This document shows positions 16,322-25,495 of a stretch of 64,000 nucleotides of DNA, piece after piece. The position numbers and the translations under genes were made by a program. The notes beneath the pieces are model-generated. The model saw only the letters and a program-made list of their open reading frames with translations. It did no database searches and had not been told where the DNA came from. Each line of letters opens with the position of its first letter. The stretch's first letter is position 1. Where the stretch lies: positions 24,551 through 88,550 of the forward strand of contig JACRTB010000012.1 in the NCBI GenBank assembly GCA_014385025.1, written 5' to 3'. This stretch comes from Yanshouia hominis. Its GTDB lineage: Bacteria; Bacillota; Clostridia; Oscillospirales; Ruminococcaceae.

Positions 16322-16398
16322 GACACATCCTTTTTGTTATAAATCAAATAAACTGTTTTAAACAATTATAACCACAGAATCAGCAGCAGCGGAATCCG

Positions 16399-17031
16399 CT
16401 ACTTTTCCTGAATGACCGCGCGGTCCTTAAAATAGCCCTCTGCGCAATAGATGGCCGCGGCGGGATTGTGACCCGTGACACGATCCTTGGCGACCAGGGT
16501 GGTGACCGGGGCCTTGGAATATTTATAGAAGAAGGAATCGTGACCCACGCACAAACCTAAGCAGATATTAAACTGGGTTCCCGCCTGATTGAGTAACTGC
16601 GCCTGAGCAATCGGATTGCACATCGACTCGTGCGTCCCGGGTCTGAGAAGCATCTCCTCAGGATACCCCACCTTGGTTTTCGGAATCCCCCCTGTTTTGC
16701 AGATAACCGAGTGAACCTCAAACCCCTGCTGGCGCAGCAGGCGGTCTACAATTGCCGCCTCTTTTTTCAAACCGGCGCAGAAGCCGATGCCGAGGCGGGT
16801 ATAGCCCATCCTCTTGGCAAATTCAGCCACTTCCCGGAGACGCGGCCAACGGCAATATCCCAAATATTCTATCGCGGTACTGGTAAGGTAAAATTCATGG
16901 TTTTCAGGTTTAAAATACTCTTCTAAAACGTTATCAAAATATTCTTTGTCCAACATGGGGCAGTTCTTCGGCATCTTATCCAACTCACCGGAACGGCAGG
17001 CCATGATGGCGCATTGGGCACAAGTGAACAT
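16399..17031 (-). CDS. DUF1847 cysteine-rich protein
   Basis: A 210-residue cytoplasmic protein of the DUF1847 family. Four cysteines at the N-terminus (C4, C7, C12, C24: FTCAQCAIMACRSG...NCP) look like a metal or Fe-S site. Further conserved cysteines follow in GIGFCAGLKKEA, VICKTGG, ESMCNP and CLGLCVGHD. The family has no proven function; the cysteines and the TRAP/rhodanese context suggest redox, metal or sulfur handling. ATG with AAGGAG upstream. It lies 89 nt after a CoA-disulfide reductase/rhodanese gene. Confidence 0.82.
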   Translation of the reverse strand: MFTCAQCAIMACRSGELDKMPKNCPMLDKEYFDNVLEEYFKPENHEFYLTSTAIEYLGYCRWPRLREVAEFAKRMGYTRLGIGFCAGLKKEAAIVDRLLRQQGFEVHSVICKTGGIPKTKVGYPEEMLLRPGTHESMCNPIAQAQLLNQAGTQFNICLGLCVGHDSFFYKYSKAPVTTLVAKDRVTGHNPAAAIYCAEGYFKDRAVIQEK

Positions 17032-17120
17032 GCAATCAGCACTCCTTATAAGAAGAAAATAGAGATCAATTCACACTGCGGCGACATAGTGGCGATAAAC
17101 CTGAGAAGCGTGCGCCGCAG

Positions 17121-18815
17121 CTATAATTTGACGCCGCAGGGGTGGGTGGGGCTGGCATCAAACCCGTTTTCACCGGCAATCAAATCATAGAACCGGTATC
17201 CGCCGGAGAAATTGTAGCAGTCAAACCCGTTCTGGCTCAGAATACGGCAGGCAATATAGCTTCGCAGGGCGCTGAAGCAGTTAACGTAGACCGATCTGCC
17301 TTTATCCAACTCTCCGAGACGGCTGCGCAGTGCATCCAAGGGGATGTTAACAGCATGGGGAATATGGCCATTTTGAAACTCATCCTCATTGCGCACATCC
17401 AAAAGGATAATATCCCGGCGGGAAAACAGGTCCTTTAAATCAGTCCAGTGGAACTGTTTGACCAGCCCCTTTCGAACGTTCTCAATAACAAAGCCAGCCA
17501 TATTCACCGGATCCTTAGCGGAGGAATAGGGCGGTGCATAGGCAAGATCCAATTCCTCCAGATCTTCGGCAGTCGCCCCTGATTGAATAGCGGTTGCCAT
17601 CACGTCGATGCGTTTGTCAACCCCTTCAAAGCCTACAATCTGTGCACCAATGACCGCTCCATTTTCCGGCAGAAAAAGCGTTTTTAGGGTCAAATTCGTA
17701 GCGCCGGGATAATACGTGGCATGAGAGGCCGAGTAGGTCACCACCCGGTCATAGGCCATTCCCGCGGCCTTGGCCATCTTTTCGTTCAAGCCGGTAGATG
17801 CGACGGTCATATCAAACAATTTGATGACGGTAGAACCCATTGCCCCATCATAGGTGCTGTTCAGGCCGCAAATATTGTTGGCTGCAATGCGGCCCTGCTT
17901 ATTAGCCGGTCCTGCCAGAGAAATCAAAGATTTTGACCCACTGACGGCGTGACGGATTTCCACTGCGTCCCCCACGGCATAAATATCGGGTACGGAGGTT
18001 TCCATTCGCCCGTTTACCACAATAGAACCCTTTGCGCCAAGCTCCAGACCCGCATCCCTGGCCAGATGGGAATCCGGTTCCACACCCACGCCCAAAATGA
18101 CCAGATCAGTTTCGATGGCTTCTCCGCTTTCCAGCAGAACCCGGACACTTTTCTGCGTGCCTTCGTAGCATCGAACGGGAGAAAATGTACGCAAATCGAC
18201 GCCCTTGGAACGCAGATATGCGTGAACCTGACAGGCCATGTCAAAGTCCAGAGAAGGCATCACCTGTGCGCTTCGCTGCAGCAGTGTGACTGAAATTCCC
18301 GTATGGAGCAGGTTCTCTGCCATTTCCAGACCGATGAAACCTCCGCCCACCACAACAGCATGGCGAGGCTTTTTTTCTTCCAAATAGTTTTGTATCTGAT
18401 AGGCGTCCTCCACTGTCCGCAGCGTCAGAATCCGAGGGTCATCAACGCCCGGAAGCGCCGGACGCACCGCCTTCGCTCCGGGAGACAGGATCAGTTTGTC
18501 ATAGGTCTCTGTGTATTCGCTTCCATCCTCCAAGCGCCTGACCAAGACGGTTTTGGCCGCAGGGTCGATGGACAGAGCTTCCTGCCTTACCCGCACTTCA
18601 ATGTTGAACCGGCTGTAAAAGCTTTGGGGAGTCTGCAGCGTCAGCTTGTTCTTGTCGCAGATCACTCCGCCAACATAGTAAGGCAAGCCGCAGTTTGCAT
18701 AAGATACAAAGCCTGTGCGTTCAAGAACGATGATCTCTGCCTGCTCATTTAAACGCCGCAAACGGGCTGCGGCGGAAGCGCCGCCGGCAACGCCGCCGAT
18801 AATCACTACCTTCAA
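17121..18815 (-). CDS. CoA-disulfide reductase-type FAD enzyme with C-terminal rhodanese domain
   Basis: A 564-residue fusion. The pyridine nucleotide-disulfide oxidoreductase part (about 1-450) has FAD motif GGVAGGASAAARLRR, active-site C42 in YANCGLPYYVGG as in CoA-disulfide reductases, NAD(P) motif VVGGGFIGLEMAENL and YAVGDAVE. The rhodanese domain (about 470-560) has a cysteine loop (NCFSALRS). Such fusions reduce CoA disulfides/persulfides or polysulfide and pass on sulfane sulfur. Start taken as TTG 18815 (MKVVIIGG) behind AAAGGAGAGG; a longer ATG frame lacks a site. It follows the GntR gene by 22 nt. Its place beside a PatB-type C-S lyase unit supports a sulfur theme for the island. 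Confidence 0.9.
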   Translation of the reverse strand: MKVVIIGGVAGGASAAARLRRLNEQAEIIVLERTGFVSYANCGLPYYVGGVICDKNKLTLQTPQSFYSRFNIEVRVRQEALSIDPAAKTVLVRRLEDGSEYTETYDKLILSPGAKAVRPALPGVDDPRILTLRTVEDAYQIQNYLEEKKPRHAVVVGGGFIGLEMAENLLHTGISVTLLQRSAQVMPSLDFDMACQVHAYLRSKGVDLRTFSPVRCYEGTQKSVRVLLESGEAIETDLVILGVGVEPDSHLARDAGLELGAKGSIVVNGRMETSVPDIYAVGDAVEIRHAVSGSKSLISLAGPANKQGRIAANNICGLNSTYDGAMGSTVIKLFDMTVASTGLNEKMAKAAGMAYDRVVTYSASHATYYPGATNLTLKTLFLPENGAVIGAQIVGFEGVDKRIDVMATAIQSGATAEDLEELDLAYAPPYSSAKDPVNMAGFVIENVRKGLVKQFHWTDLKDLFSRRDIILLDVRNEDEFQNGHIPHAVNIPLDALRSRLGELDKGRSVYVNCFSALRSYIACRILSQNGFDCYNFSGGYRFYDLIAGENGFDASPTHPCGVKL

Positions 18816-18837
18816 ATACACCTCTCCTTTCATCCCT

Positions 18838-19533
18838 CTACTTATATAAAACATCCTTTATGGACGGCAGCTCCGCATTGTACATGGTAACATCAAGATG
18901 CTCCACGACGCTGGAAAGAAGCGTCTCTCGATCCATTTCGCGTACTGCTTTTATAATTTTACCGTGCCGGACTGTGAGCAATGGGCTTCGGGATGTAATC
19001 TTCATTTTGGTTCCCGCCTGAAAGAATGCAATCCTGTTTTTTAGGACATCCCACACTTCGACCATCAAAGCATTTCCACACTTTTCGAAGAAAAAGTCAT
19101 GGAATCGAACATCGTAATCGATGCTGGCCAAGATGTCGCCGCTTTTTATATTGATATCCGCCATTTCGCATTGCAGATTCAGATAGTCGGCATCGGCGGG
19201 CGTCAGATGCTCAAAAGCCAGACTGCAAGCCAATGGCTCCAGTACCTTCCGGACACATATAATGTCATTTGCATATTCCCGGGTCAATATAGTTACATAC
19301 GTTCCACGATAGGGAAAGACCACTAAGAGGCCCTGATTGGCCAGCATCGCAAACGCCTGACGTACAGGAGTAATGCTGAATCCCAATTCTTTGGCGACTT
19401 TTGCTTCGACAAGCCGTGTTCCCGGCTCTAATTTTTGCGTGAGAATAGCTTTACGAAGCGTTTCATAGACACGGGAGCTGGTGCTTTTGCCCCGGGCAGA
19501 ATCGTTGCGGGATTCAGCAGTATAATATTCCAT
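18838..19533 (-). CDS. GntR-family (FCD) transcriptional regulator
   Basis: A 231-residue regulator. The N-terminal winged helix covers about 15-80 (SSRVYETLRKAILTQKLEPGTRLVEAKVAKELGFSITPVRQAFAMLANQGLL). The helical FCD ligand domain follows, including the usual metal-binding pattern of Asp/His residues (DVRFHDFFFEKCGN). FCD regulators sense small carboxylates and usually repress their own catabolic operon. It is first in the CoA-disulfide reductase - DUF1847 - M24 unit. Confidence 0.9.
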   Translation of the reverse strand: MEYYTAESRNDSARGKSTSSRVYETLRKAILTQKLEPGTRLVEAKVAKELGFSITPVRQAFAMLANQGLLVVFPYRGTYVTILTREYANDIICVRKVLEPLACSLAFEHLTPADADYLNLQCEMADINIKSGDILASIDYDVRFHDFFFEKCGNALMVEVWDVLKNRIAFFQAGTKMKITSRSPLLTVRHGKIIKAVREMDRETLLSSVVEHLDVTMYNAELPSIKDVLYK

Positions 19534-20069
19534 GTAAATGATCCTTCCTTTCCCCTATGCAGAAAACCTAAAATAGAATATCGGCTGCCTCTTCAAATTT
19601 TATGAAGCTTGCGGGATAAACTGACGAACGGTCCACCGCCGCTGTTTGCTGATTGAGGTGTTCCGCCACTTTGTCAATACAGCAGATATGCTGCTCATAA
19701 AATCAGGAATTTGCAGTTTTATCCTTACAGCGGCTCATTAAAAATTTTCGACATTGTTATGGCAATCAAATATCTCATGCTTAGGCATCAGGTCCCTTTC
19801 TCCTCATGGAAGAATGGACAGCCGCCGATCGACATCACCCTTAAGCACGCAACGCTTGATTTGCTGTTTTCACTTTGGGATGCAAAATTTATATGAATGT
19901 TCCATATTATTACTGTCCTTATTGTAACATCCCGAGCGGTTCTGTGCAAGAACGGGAAAGGCAGGATGCGGTTTATCTTCTGCAGCGGGGTAAGATAAGT
20001 GCTGCCGGACGCGGCAAATGGGACTCTTTTTTGAAATGGCCGCACCTCTTTCGCAGATCCATTCCGGTC
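19534..20069. other. Intergenic, no gene seen
   Basis: Separates the PhzF-ending operon from the GntR-led operon; it must hold the GntR promoter. Small frames here overlap each other and lack ribosome sites. No clear hairpin terminator or repeat was found. Confidence 0.4.
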
Positions 20070-20861
20070 TTATTCCGTTCCGCCGATCCCGGAAAGTTCC
20101 CCCGCCATATAGAGTACGCATGCCCCGGAAAGCAGGACCTTCTCATTCTCGCACCTGCAATAAAGGATACCGCCACGGCCGGAAGCCTGATAAGCTTTCA
20201 ATTCGTTCTTCCCAATCTTTCGGGACCAATACGGCGCTATATGGCAATGCGCGGAACCGCACGCCTCCTCTTCCGCCATACGATTATGGGGAACAAAAGT
20301 GCGTGAAACACAGTCATATCCGGTTCCCTTGGCCGTAACGGAAATCAGCTTTCCATCAAAATCCATCTTTTCGTTCCACCTTGGCCTGATTTCCCGGATA
20401 GTTTGCTCATCTTCATAGACCAGCAAATAGTCCCGGCCGAGATACACGCTTTTCGGAACCGCCCCTACGGCTTCATACAACTCGTTGGAAAATTCGATCT
20501 GCTTCAGATCAAAGGCTTTGAGACAAAGCTCATAGATATCTCGGGGTTTGCAGGCAACCGTAATCTTACCGGCTAAAGAATGAAATACGATAGACTGGCA
20601 GTTATGATCCATAAAGTGATTTACAACATAGGCGGCGGCCAGAGTAGCATGACCGCAAAGCCGGATCTCCTTTTTATGGGTAAACCACCGAATCTCATAA
20701 TCGGCGCCTTTTTTAACCAAAAAGGCAGATTCCGGAACCGCATTCTCTCTGGACAAGTTAACCAAATCGCTGTCTGAACACCACTCATCCAGCACAACCA
20801 CGGCCGCAGGACTTCCTTGAAACAATTTGTTTGTAAACGTATCAATTAAGTATATTTTCAT
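20070..20861 (-). CDS. PhzF-family isomerase/epimerase-like protein
   Basis: A 263-residue PhzF-fold protein (two diaminopimelate-epimerase-like halves). The start (IDTFTNKLFQGSPAAVVVLDEW), catalytic glutamate in VPESAFLV, IRWFTHKKEIRLCGHATLAAAYVV and EEACGSAHCHIAPYWS are all diagnostic. Family members isomerise or racemise small acids; most substrates are unknown. It starts 6 nt after the second RidA and ends the DUF169-PatB-TRAP-RidA operon, so it probably acts on the imported compound or its breakdown product. Confidence 0.88.
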   Translation of the reverse strand: MKIYLIDTFTNKLFQGSPAAVVVLDEWCSDSDLVNLSRENAVPESAFLVKKGADYEIRWFTHKKEIRLCGHATLAAAYVVNHFMDHNCQSIVFHSLAGKITVACKPRDIYELCLKAFDLKQIEFSNELYEAVGAVPKSVYLGRDYLLVYEDEQTIREIRPRWNEKMDFDGKLISVTAKGTGYDCVSRTFVPHNRMAEEEACGSAHCHIAPYWSRKIGKNELKAYQASGRGGILYCRCENEKVLLSGACVLYMAGELSGIGGTE

Positions 20862-20867
20862 GACATA

Positions 20868-21242
20868 TCACTTGACCGCAATTGCTTCAATTTCGCATAA
20901 AACATTTTTGGGCAGCGTTCTGACCGCCACGCAGCTTCTTGCCGGTTTCGATGTGAAATACTTTGCATACACTTCATTGAACGCGGAAAAGTCCGCCATA
21001 TCGGCTAAAAAACAAGTTGTTTTGAAAACATGTTCGAAACCAAGGCCGGATGCTTCAAGGATAGCTCCGACATTCTTACAACTCTGTTCTGCCTGTGCAG
21101 AGATGCCTTCGGGGATCGATCCATCCACAGGATCGGCAGGAATCTGCCCGGAGGTAAAAATAAAATTATTGATCCGGTAGCCCTGAGAATACGGACCGAT
21201 TGCCGCCGGAGCATTCTCTGTAAACAATGCTTGCATCTTCAT
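20868..21242 (-). CDS. RidA-family 2-iminobutanoate/2-aminoacrylate deaminase (paralogue 2)
   Basis: A 124-residue canonical RidA. It shows APAAIGPYSQGYRINNFIFTSGQIPADP, VFKTTCFLADMADFSAFNEVYAKYF, the active-site arginine in KPARSCVAV and the glutamate in CEIEAIAV. It removes reactive enamines and imines made by PLP enzymes. Start taken at ATG 21242, six bases behind AAAGGA; the ATG two codons earlier touches that site. In this operon the PatB-type lyase would make 2-aminoacrylate, the classic RidA substrate. Confidence 0.92.
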   Translation of the reverse strand: MKMQALFTENAPAAIGPYSQGYRINNFIFTSGQIPADPVDGSIPEGISAQAEQSCKNVGAILEASGLGFEHVFKTTCFLADMADFSAFNEVYAKYFTSKPARSCVAVRTLPKNVLCEIEAIAVK

Positions 21243-21285
21243 AACCATTCCTTTCTGCCGTGCTGCTTGCGCCGTACCTAAGAAA

Positions 21286-21324
21286 GGATAATTAGGGGCG
21301 AATATACAACGCCCCTAATGATCC
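21286..21324 (-). promoter_or_regulatory. Intercistronic hairpin between binding protein and RidA
   Basis: ATTAGGGGCG / CGCCCCTAAT stem (10 bp), extended after one mismatch by GGAT/ATCC, 9-nt loop. It sits in the 111-nt gap downstream of the binding-protein gene on the minus strand. Weak T-run afterwards. Such hairpins after binding-protein genes often protect the abundant upstream mRNA. Confidence 0.55.
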
Positions 21325-21353
21325 TACCTTAACGAGCCAAATTATGAGAGACC

Positions 21354-22382
21354 TTAAAGAATACCAGCTTCTTTGTAGTATTTCTCAGCGCCGGGATGGA
21401 TGGGAATAACGGCGCCGGTGAGCGTATTATCCAGGTTAAAGTCCCCGCACTTGGGATGAACGTTCTTGAGTGTATCGTTGTTTTCCATAATGGTTTTAAC
21501 AAAGTTATAGACAAATTCTTCGCTCAGATCCGAACGGCAGATCAGAGTGTTTAAAGTACCGATGGTCTGAACATCCTCGGAAATACCCTGATATGAACCG
21601 CCGGCAATAATCATGGGCGAGAAGAAGGGGTAGTTCTCATGAATATACTCCGCTTCCTTGTCAACGATGTTGAGAATTTTGATTCCCTTGGTGGCGGCAA
21701 CGTCGGAAATCGCGGCAAGGGGATACGAGGTGATGTGCATTGCAGCATCCACGGTGCCGTCGCTCAGTGCATTCATCATGTCGGCAAGCTGCAGCTGAGT
21801 AACTTCCACATCATCGGTTGTCATGCCATAGGCCTCGAGGACGATGGGGAGATAGTACTGGCAGGTAGTCCCCTGGCTGGCAGCAATCTTGGAACCCTTG
21901 AGATCATAAATACTCTCAACGGAAGAATTTGCCGGAACCATAAAATGGATGATGGTCTGATATCCGCCGGCGACGTAAGCAAACTGTCCGGCTTCAAGAT
22001 CAGTGTATTCACGGCCGGCTTCGTAGGCATACATGGCGCCATCGGACATTGCAACGCACATTTGAGCCTCATTCTCTGCCGTAGCACGGATATTCTGCGC
22101 AGTGCCGTTGGAAATTTCAGCAGAAATCGTGTACTCAGGGAATGTTTTCATCATCTGGTCGGCGAATGCCGCACAAATCAGAAAGTTATTGCCGCCGGAA
22201 GGACCTGCACTGATGCGTACCGTAATCGGTTCAACCTTGACCTCGGCACTGGAAGCGGATGAGGCGGGGCTGTCCGATGCGGGTGTGGAGGCGGACGCGG
22301 CGGATGAAGCCTGATTGCTGCCACAGGCGACAAGGGCCAGAACCATAATCACTGCTAGGACTGCGCTGAAAAACTTCTTCAT
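21354..22382 (-). CDS. TAXI-family TRAP solute-binding lipoprotein (system 2)
   Basis: A 342-residue lipoprotein. The signal ends in LVAC (C20), followed by a Ser/Ala-rich linker. The mature start, ITVRISAGPSGGNNFLICAAFADQM, is the TAXI pattern, and the C-terminus IPIHPGAEKYYKEAGIL parallels system 1. Start at the second in-frame Met (MKKFFS), which gives a normal signal peptide. It differs clearly in sequence from the system 1 protein, so the two systems probably bind different ligands. It lies 28 nt downstream of its permease gene, the reverse of the order in system 1. Confidence 0.92.
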   Translation of the reverse strand: MKKFFSAVLAVIMVLALVACGSNQASSAASASTPASDSPASSASSAEVKVEPITVRISAGPSGGNNFLICAAFADQMMKTFPEYTISAEISNGTAQNIRATAENEAQMCVAMSDGAMYAYEAGREYTDLEAGQFAYVAGGYQTIIHFMVPANSSVESIYDLKGSKIAASQGTTCQYYLPIVLEAYGMTTDDVEVTQLQLADMMNALSDGTVDAAMHITSYPLAAISDVAATKGIKILNIVDKEAEYIHENYPFFSPMIIAGGSYQGISEDVQTIGTLNTLICRSDLSEEFVYNFVKTIMENNDTLKNVHPKCGDFNLDNTLTGAVIPIHPGAEKYYKEAGIL

Positions 22383-22410
22383 GGTAACGCTCCTTTTCAA
22401 TTTTTATCTT

Positions 22411-24288
22411 TTAGTTGACACCGGCCGCTTTTCGTCTGGAAAAAGCGGTATGTGCAACATAAAGAACGGCGATAATTGCAATACCGATCAAATCAGTGAT
22501 CACCCCGGGATGAATCAGCAAAATAGAGGTTCCCAACAGAATCAATGTTTCCGGTATGCTCGCTTTCCATTTCACAAAGTATTTTTCAACTGTGCAGGAC
22601 AGACAATACACACCAAGAAGCGCGCTGAGGAAAGCTCTGATAACCTCAAACATGCCACCCTGCATTAAAAGCACATTATTATACACAAACATGAACGGAA
22701 GGACAAATCCGGAAATTGCTAGACGGAAAGCCACAAATCCGGTCTTGTTCGGATTGCCTTTGGAAAGTCCCGCCGCGGCATATGCAGCAAGAGCGACAGG
22801 AGGGGTGATATTGGAAATCACGCCGAAGTAAAGGACGAACAGATGTGCCGCCAGCGGCTGAACGCCCAGATCAACCAGTGCAGGGACTACCAATACGACC
22901 AGCACCATGTAGGCCGCCGTTGTCGGCATCCCCATGCCCATGATCAGCGAAGCAACCATCGTCAGTACGAGCAAGACCCAAGTAATTCCCTGAGACAGCT
23001 CAAGCAGAATGCCTGAGAGCCGGAAGGCAATTCCGGTTGCCATCACAACACCGGTGATGATACCGACGGCGGCGCAGGCAACCGCAACGGGAAGCACACC
23101 GTTCACAGATCCGTCAATGATGCGCCTAAAGGATTGATAGTTGATTCTGGTGTCCGGACTGAGTTCCACCAGAATCAGCGTCATCGCAATGGTATAGAGT
23201 CCGGCGCGGGAAACGGTCATGCGGAAGTATCCCATCATGATCAGCAGAGCAATCAAAGGAAGGGCCAGATAAACTTTGCTCAGGACTGCTTTCTTATCAG
23301 GCATCTTCTCAGGAGGAATTCCCTTGAGGCCATTTTTCTTCGCGTTGAGGTGAACAGTGAGCAGGATGCCGACATAGTACAAAATCGCGGGGATCGCGGC
23401 AGCCTTGACGATTTCATAATAGGAAATATTCAAAATTTCCGCGATTAGGAATGCGGTCGCTCCCATAACGGGAGGCATGAACTGTCCGCCGGTGGAGGCT
23501 GCGGCTTCTACCGCTCCGGCATATTCGTTATCAAATCCTACCTCCTTCATCATGGGGATCGTGAAGGTGCCGGTGGAAATAACATTGGCAATTGCGGAAC
23601 CGCTGATCGAACCGAAGAAGCCGGATGCGACTACCGCTACTTTTGCCGGGCCACCACAGTATTTTCCGAACCCGAGAGTTGCCAAATCGGTAAAGAATGC
23701 GCCAACGCCGGTTTCCTGCATAACCGCACCCAGAATAATGAACAGAACAATAAAGGCCGCAGACGAATAGAGAGCGGTGCCAAAAATGCCGTCCGTTCCA
23801 AGATACATGACATTGATGAAGCGTTTCAGGCTCATGCCGCTATACTTCAGGAACGAAGGCAGATACTGTCCCACAAATGCATACAAAATAAATGCACTGA
23901 TAACAATACAAAGGGAGTTGCCCACAATTCTTCTGGTGCAGTCAAGCAAAGTAACAATCAAAATAATCCCAAAAATAATATCACTGGTGTAAGTGATTCC
24001 CGCGCGCAGCGCGTAAGTGGCGTCAATTCTAATCAGATATGCAATACTTGCGATAACGCCGACGCAACACAGGATATCCCATAGGCGGGCCGGCATCTTG
24101 CGATCGATCTTCACAAATTCACGCAGATAGTAAATTACCATAACGATTCCAATGTGGAGCGCCTTCTGGCCAACACCGGAAACCACGCCAAATGCCGCGG
24201 TGTAAATATGAAAGAATACGTAAAAAAGAGAAATCGCAAAAATGATTTTCTGCCAGATAGAACCAGATACCTTTTTTGTTTTCTCCAT
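22411..24288 (-). CDS. TAXI-type TRAP transporter fused permease (system 2)
   Basis: A 625-residue fused TRAP permease. Many hydrophobic helices include the family hairpins GGQFMPPVMGATAFLIAEILNISYYE and GVISNITPPVALAAYAAAGLSKGNP. Start at ATG 24288 behind AAGGGGTG; an in-frame GTG three codons earlier is less likely. It lies 15 nt after the MalY/PatB-type gene. No DUF1850 gene accompanies this system. Confidence 0.92.
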   Translation of the reverse strand: MEKTKKVSGSIWQKIIFAISLFYVFFHIYTAAFGVVSGVGQKALHIGIVMVIYYLREFVKIDRKMPARLWDILCCVGVIASIAYLIRIDATYALRAGITYTSDIIFGIILIVTLLDCTRRIVGNSLCIVISAFILYAFVGQYLPSFLKYSGMSLKRFINVMYLGTDGIFGTALYSSAAFIVLFIILGAVMQETGVGAFFTDLATLGFGKYCGGPAKVAVVASGFFGSISGSAIANVISTGTFTIPMMKEVGFDNEYAGAVEAAASTGGQFMPPVMGATAFLIAEILNISYYEIVKAAAIPAILYYVGILLTVHLNAKKNGLKGIPPEKMPDKKAVLSKVYLALPLIALLIMMGYFRMTVSRAGLYTIAMTLILVELSPDTRINYQSFRRIIDGSVNGVLPVAVACAAVGIITGVVMATGIAFRLSGILLELSQGITWVLLVLTMVASLIMGMGMPTTAAYMVLVVLVVPALVDLGVQPLAAHLFVLYFGVISNITPPVALAAYAAAGLSKGNPNKTGFVAFRLAISGFVLPFMFVYNNVLLMQGGMFEVIRAFLSALLGVYCLSCTVEKYFVKWKASIPETLILLGTSILLIHPGVITDLIGIAIIAVLYVAHTAFSRRKAAGVN

Positions 24289-24303
24289 GAGTGTCACCCC
24301 TTC

Positions 24304-25470
24304 TCATGCGTTTACGGCTTTCTGAATACGTTTTACAGCCTCCAGGACGGTTGATCTCGGACATGCGACGTTGAAACGAGCAAACCCCTCCCCTTCATAT
24401 CCGAATGTGCTCCCGTCATTCGGCAGAACTTTTACCGTTTCTTTGAAGAATCTCATAAGCTCTTCATGAGTCATGCCCCATTCCCTGCAGTCAACCCAAA
24501 GAAGATAGGTGCCCTCGGGATAGATAAGATGCATTCCCTTGATATTTTTGAGACCTTCGTGGAACGTTTTTACATTCTCTTCCACATACTCAACAAACTG
24601 GTCAGCATAATAGGCACACTCGTTATAAAGAACCTTCATGGCGAGCTGACCGAAGATAGGCCGACCGAACGCTTTGTTGTTCAGCCGTTCTTCCAGAATT
24701 ACCGCTTTATTGTGCTGATTGGGGCAAATAAATGCGGCTGTCCTCAGGCCAGCGGTATTGAATGTCTTGCTTGGATTAATTGAAATGCAGCAGATATCAC
24801 GGAATCCAGGGTCCACAGCGGCAAAAGGAATGTGTTTGTGCCCACTGTAAACAATATCGCTGTGAATCTCATCAGAAAGAACAAACACATGGTGCTTCAA
24901 GCACAGATCCCCGATCTTCTGAAGCTCATCACGCGTAAACACACGTCCGGTCGGATTTTGGGGATTACATAAAATCATCACTTTTGCACGAGGGTCAGAC
25001 AGCTTTTTTTCAAGATCCTCAAAGTCGATTTCGTATCTGCCATCCTTAAGAACCAACGGATTGCGGGCTATTCTTCGCCCATTGTTCTCAATGAGCTGAA
25101 AAAGCGGATGGTATGCCGGTGTCTGAAGGACAACTTTATCACCGGGTGAAGAAAACGCTCTCATACCATAAACAAGGGGAAGAACTGCGCCGGGGGCAAA
25201 TTCCACCATTTCGGGGGTGCAGTCCCAGTCAAACCGTTCAGTCTGCCATTTCGACACCGCATTACAAAATTCAATGTCATTAAAGGGGTAACCGTAATGA
25301 CCCTGCTTCACTCGTTCAAGCAGTGCATCGACCAGCTCTCTTGGGCTGGCGAAATCAGAATCGGCGATCCACATGGGTACCACGTCGTTTGGGCACTCAC
25401 TCGGTGCATATTTCCTTGCGTCAGTCCCTCTGCGTACAATCGGCTCATCAAAATCGTGTTGTTTCTTCAT
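24304..25470 (-). CDS. MalY/PatB-type PLP C-S beta-lyase or aminotransferase
   Basis: A 388-residue fold-type I PLP enzyme of the MalY/PatB group. It has the group's N-terminal signature VPMWIADSDF, GHYGYPFND, CNPQNPTGRVFTR, SDEIHSDIVY and PLP lysine K235 in INPSKTFNTAGLR. Family members cleave the C-S bond of cystathionine, cysteine or cysteine S-conjugates, giving a thiol, ammonia and pyruvate through 2-aminoacrylate. Being embedded with a transporter, a RidA and a PhzF protein points to catabolism of an imported compound rather than methionine synthesis. Confidence 0.88.
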   Translation of the reverse strand: MKKQHDFDEPIVRRGTDARKYAPSECPNDVVPMWIADSDFASPRELVDALLERVKQGHYGYPFNDIEFCNAVSKWQTERFDWDCTPEMVEFAPGAVLPLVYGMRAFSSPGDKVVLQTPAYHPLFQLIENNGRRIARNPLVLKDGRYEIDFEDLEKKLSDPRAKVMILCNPQNPTGRVFTRDELQKIGDLCLKHHVFVLSDEIHSDIVYSGHKHIPFAAVDPGFRDICCISINPSKTFNTAGLRTAAFICPNQHNKAVILEERLNNKAFGRPIFGQLAMKVLYNECAYYADQFVEYVEENVKTFHEGLKNIKGMHLIYPEGTYLLWVDCREWGMTHEELMRFFKETVKVLPNDGSTFGYEGEGFARFNVACPRSTVLEAVKRIQKAVNA

Positions 25471-25495
25471 GCCTTGAACTCCCTACTTCCCTTTA